In this document: in pieces, positions 62,856 through 64,000 of the stretch | Layout of the letters: each line of letters starts with the position of its first letter | How positions within the stretch are numbered: the stretch's first letter is position 1 | From: Methylobacterium sp. Leaf123 | GTDB lineage: Bacteria > Pseudomonadota > Alphaproteobacteria > Rhizobiales > Beijerinckiaceae | Assembly: GCF_001423405.1 (NCBI RefSeq) | Contig: NZ_LMNS01000040.1 | Location: 637-64,636, forward strand | Length of the DNA: 64,000 nt | Direction of reading: 5' to 3' | Notes under the pieces: generated by a model | Told to the model about the DNA's origin: nothing | What the model saw: only the letters and a program-made list of their open reading frames with translations | The model's database searches: none | Position numbers and translations under genes: made by a program

Positions 62856-64000
62856 CTATTCCGCCGCTTCGAGGGCACGGCCTCGGGCGAGGCCGGAACA
62901 CTCGGCGAGCACCCGCGAGGCGCGGGCGATCGGGTTGGTGAGGTAGAAATCGGCGACCGGCGAAGAGAAAGTCGCCTTCTCCGTCGCGGCCGGAAGCGCG
63001 GCAAGCCGATCGAGCGTTGCAGCCGCATCAGAGGGCTCGACCTGCCCGACCGCCGCGAGATGCGGATGGGCGGCATACATCGCCTTGCGCAACGCGGCGA
63101 GCGAATCGTAGGGCAGGCGCTTGCCGAGCACGTCGGAGAGCGCGCGCAGGATCGCCCAATCCTCGCGGGCGTCGCCCGGCGGGAAGCCCGCGCGGTTGGC
63201 CATCTGCACCCGGCCCTCGAGGTTGACGTAGGTCGCGCTCTTCTCGGTATAGGCCGCGCCCGGCAGGATCACGTCGGCGCGGCTCGCGCCGGCATCGCCG
63301 TGGGTGCCCTGGTAGATCACGAAGGCGCCCGGCCCGATCACCCGCTCGTCGGCGCCGAGATTGAACACGACGTCCAGCGCACCCGGCTCCAGCATCTGCG
63401 AGAAGCGCAAGCCCCCCTCCCCCGGTACGAAGCCGAGATCGAGCGCGCCGACGCGGGCGGCCGCCGTGTTGAGCACGCCGAAGCCGTTCCAGCCATCGGT
63501 CACCGCGCCGACGGCCTTGGCCAGCGCTGCGGCGGCGGCGAGCGAACCGAGCCCGCCCTCGCCGACGATGACGAGCGGACGCTGGGCTTGTCTCAGCACG
63601 TCGAGGAAGCTGTGCTCGCCCTTGGCGATGGAGTCGAGCGTGTCGTTGCCCGCGCCGAGATAGGTGTAGGGGTAGGTCAGGTCCGGCTGCTCGTCGAGGA
63701 TCAGGCCGATCGAGACCGGCGCCATGCGCCAGCGCTTGCGGATGCGCACGTTGAGCAGCGACGCCTCGGTGCGCGGGTTGGCGCCGACGATCAGGATCGC
63801 ATCCGCCTGCTCGATGCCGGGGATGGTCGCGCCGAGGGTGTAGGCGGCCCGGCCCCAGGCCGGATCGATCGCCTCGCCGGTCTGGCGCGCGTCGAGGTTC
63901 GTGACGCCGAGCGAGCCCATCAGCGCCTTGAGGGCGAAGATCTCCTCGGCACCGGCGAGGTCGCCGACGAGCGCGCCGACGCGCTTGGGATCGGCGCCCT
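62856..64000 (-). CDS. nuoG: NADH-quinone oxidoreductase subunit G (partial, C-terminal part)
   Basis: The molybdopterin-oxidoreductase-like domain of the complex I subunit that carries Fe-S clusters in its missing N-terminal part. About 381 residues are in the window; the gene runs off the 64000 edge with an open frame. Motifs: LVGDLAGAEEIFALKALMGSLGVTNLDARQ, ILIVGANPRTEASLLNVRIRK, VILPGAAYTEKSATYVNLEGRVQ, RAGFPPGDAREDWAILRALSDVLG. No stop or frameshift is seen inside this part. It leads the visible portion of the nuo operon. Confidence 0.97.
   Translation of the reverse strand, partial: GADPKRVGALVGDLAGAEEIFALKALMGSLGVTNLDARQTGEAIDPAWGRAAYTLGATIPGIEQADAILIVGANPRTEASLLNVRIRKRWRMAPVSIGLILDEQPDLTYPYTYLGAGNDTLDSIAKGEHSFLDVLRQAQRPLVIVGEGGLGSLAAAAALAKAVGAVTDGWNGFGVLNTAAARVGALDLGFVPGEGGLRFSQMLEPGALDVVFNLGADERVIGPGAFVIYQGTHGDAGASRADVILPGAAYTEKSATYVNLEGRVQMANRAGFPPGDAREDWAILRALSDVLGKRLPYDSLAALRKAMYAAHPHLAAVGQVEPSDAAATLDRLAALPAATEKATFSSPVADFYLTNPIARASRVLAECSGLARGRALEAAE

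Overview
The window is a GC-rich (about 70 % by eye), gene-dense stretch of an alphaproteobacterial chromosome. The best guess is Methylobacterium/Methylorubrum (Rhizobiales). This rests on the gene content and order: a BcsS-type protein, an aerobic cobalamin pathway (cobL, cobE, cobM, cobB), an ethylmalonyl/methylmalonyl-CoA epimerase, an OxlT-like carrier, a rhizobial-type HmuQ-like protein, a C-terminally extended IF-1, the alphaproteobacterial run nuo-birA-rnj-epimerase-DUF1467-proS-lolC-lolD, and a GAAC-N7-GAAC LexA site. Genus assignment is inference; no rRNA or tRNA gene was recognised.

Layout. 1-13 kb: tandem 99-bp repeats, an M23 envelope peptidase, an LprI-like protein, gluQ, small hypotheticals, htpG, then a + strand group with a GGT/HpxW-like hydrolase, a fused dihydroxyacetone kinase, a methyltransferase and an OxlT-like carrier closed by a clear terminator. 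13-20 kb: cobL-cobE and cobM-cobB, separated by a diguanylate cyclase and a divergent LysR/PACE efflux pair. 20-25 kb: an XRE regulator, a heme monooxygenase-like protein, an Fsr-type exporter and a polysaccharide-initiating glycosyltransferase. 24.4-27.1 kb: a zinc module, with zur divergent from a 43-codon gene, znuC and znuB, and a candidate Zur operator between them. 27.3-31.2 kb: an SOS-promoter-driven 34-codon membrane-protein gene, then dnaE. 31-35.6 kb: accessory material with a lytic transglycosylase, ChaC, an IS5-family element inserted exactly at a stop codon, a less GC-rich M15 peptidase gene and a lipoprotein. 35.7-43.7 kb: recO, parC, infA, a LivK-like binding protein, and a molybdo-enzyme maturation set (two XdhC halves, a molybdopterin-binding protein, a MocA-like transferase). 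43.7-47.4 kb: DUF2256, a formyltransferase, an atypical SDR, bcsS and exoD. 47.6-64 kb: one long minus-strand block holding complex I genes nuoG(partial)-H-I-J-K-L-M-N, birA, rnj, the epimerase, DUF1467, proS, lolC and lolD.

The most interesting signals are: (1) a 34-codon membrane-protein gene whose promoter spacer is filled by a perfect alphaproteobacterial LexA box, resembling the SidA type of SOS division inhibitor in design; (2) a promoter-plus-terminator unit for an unannotated RNA of about 150 nt near 51.2-51.37 kb; (3) a 43-codon membrane-protein gene coupled to znuC, with no znuA nearby; (4) a T-N11-A palindrome on the LysR leader of the PACE pair; (5) a dispersed palindromic element in three copies; (6) an SDR lacking its catalytic tyrosine.
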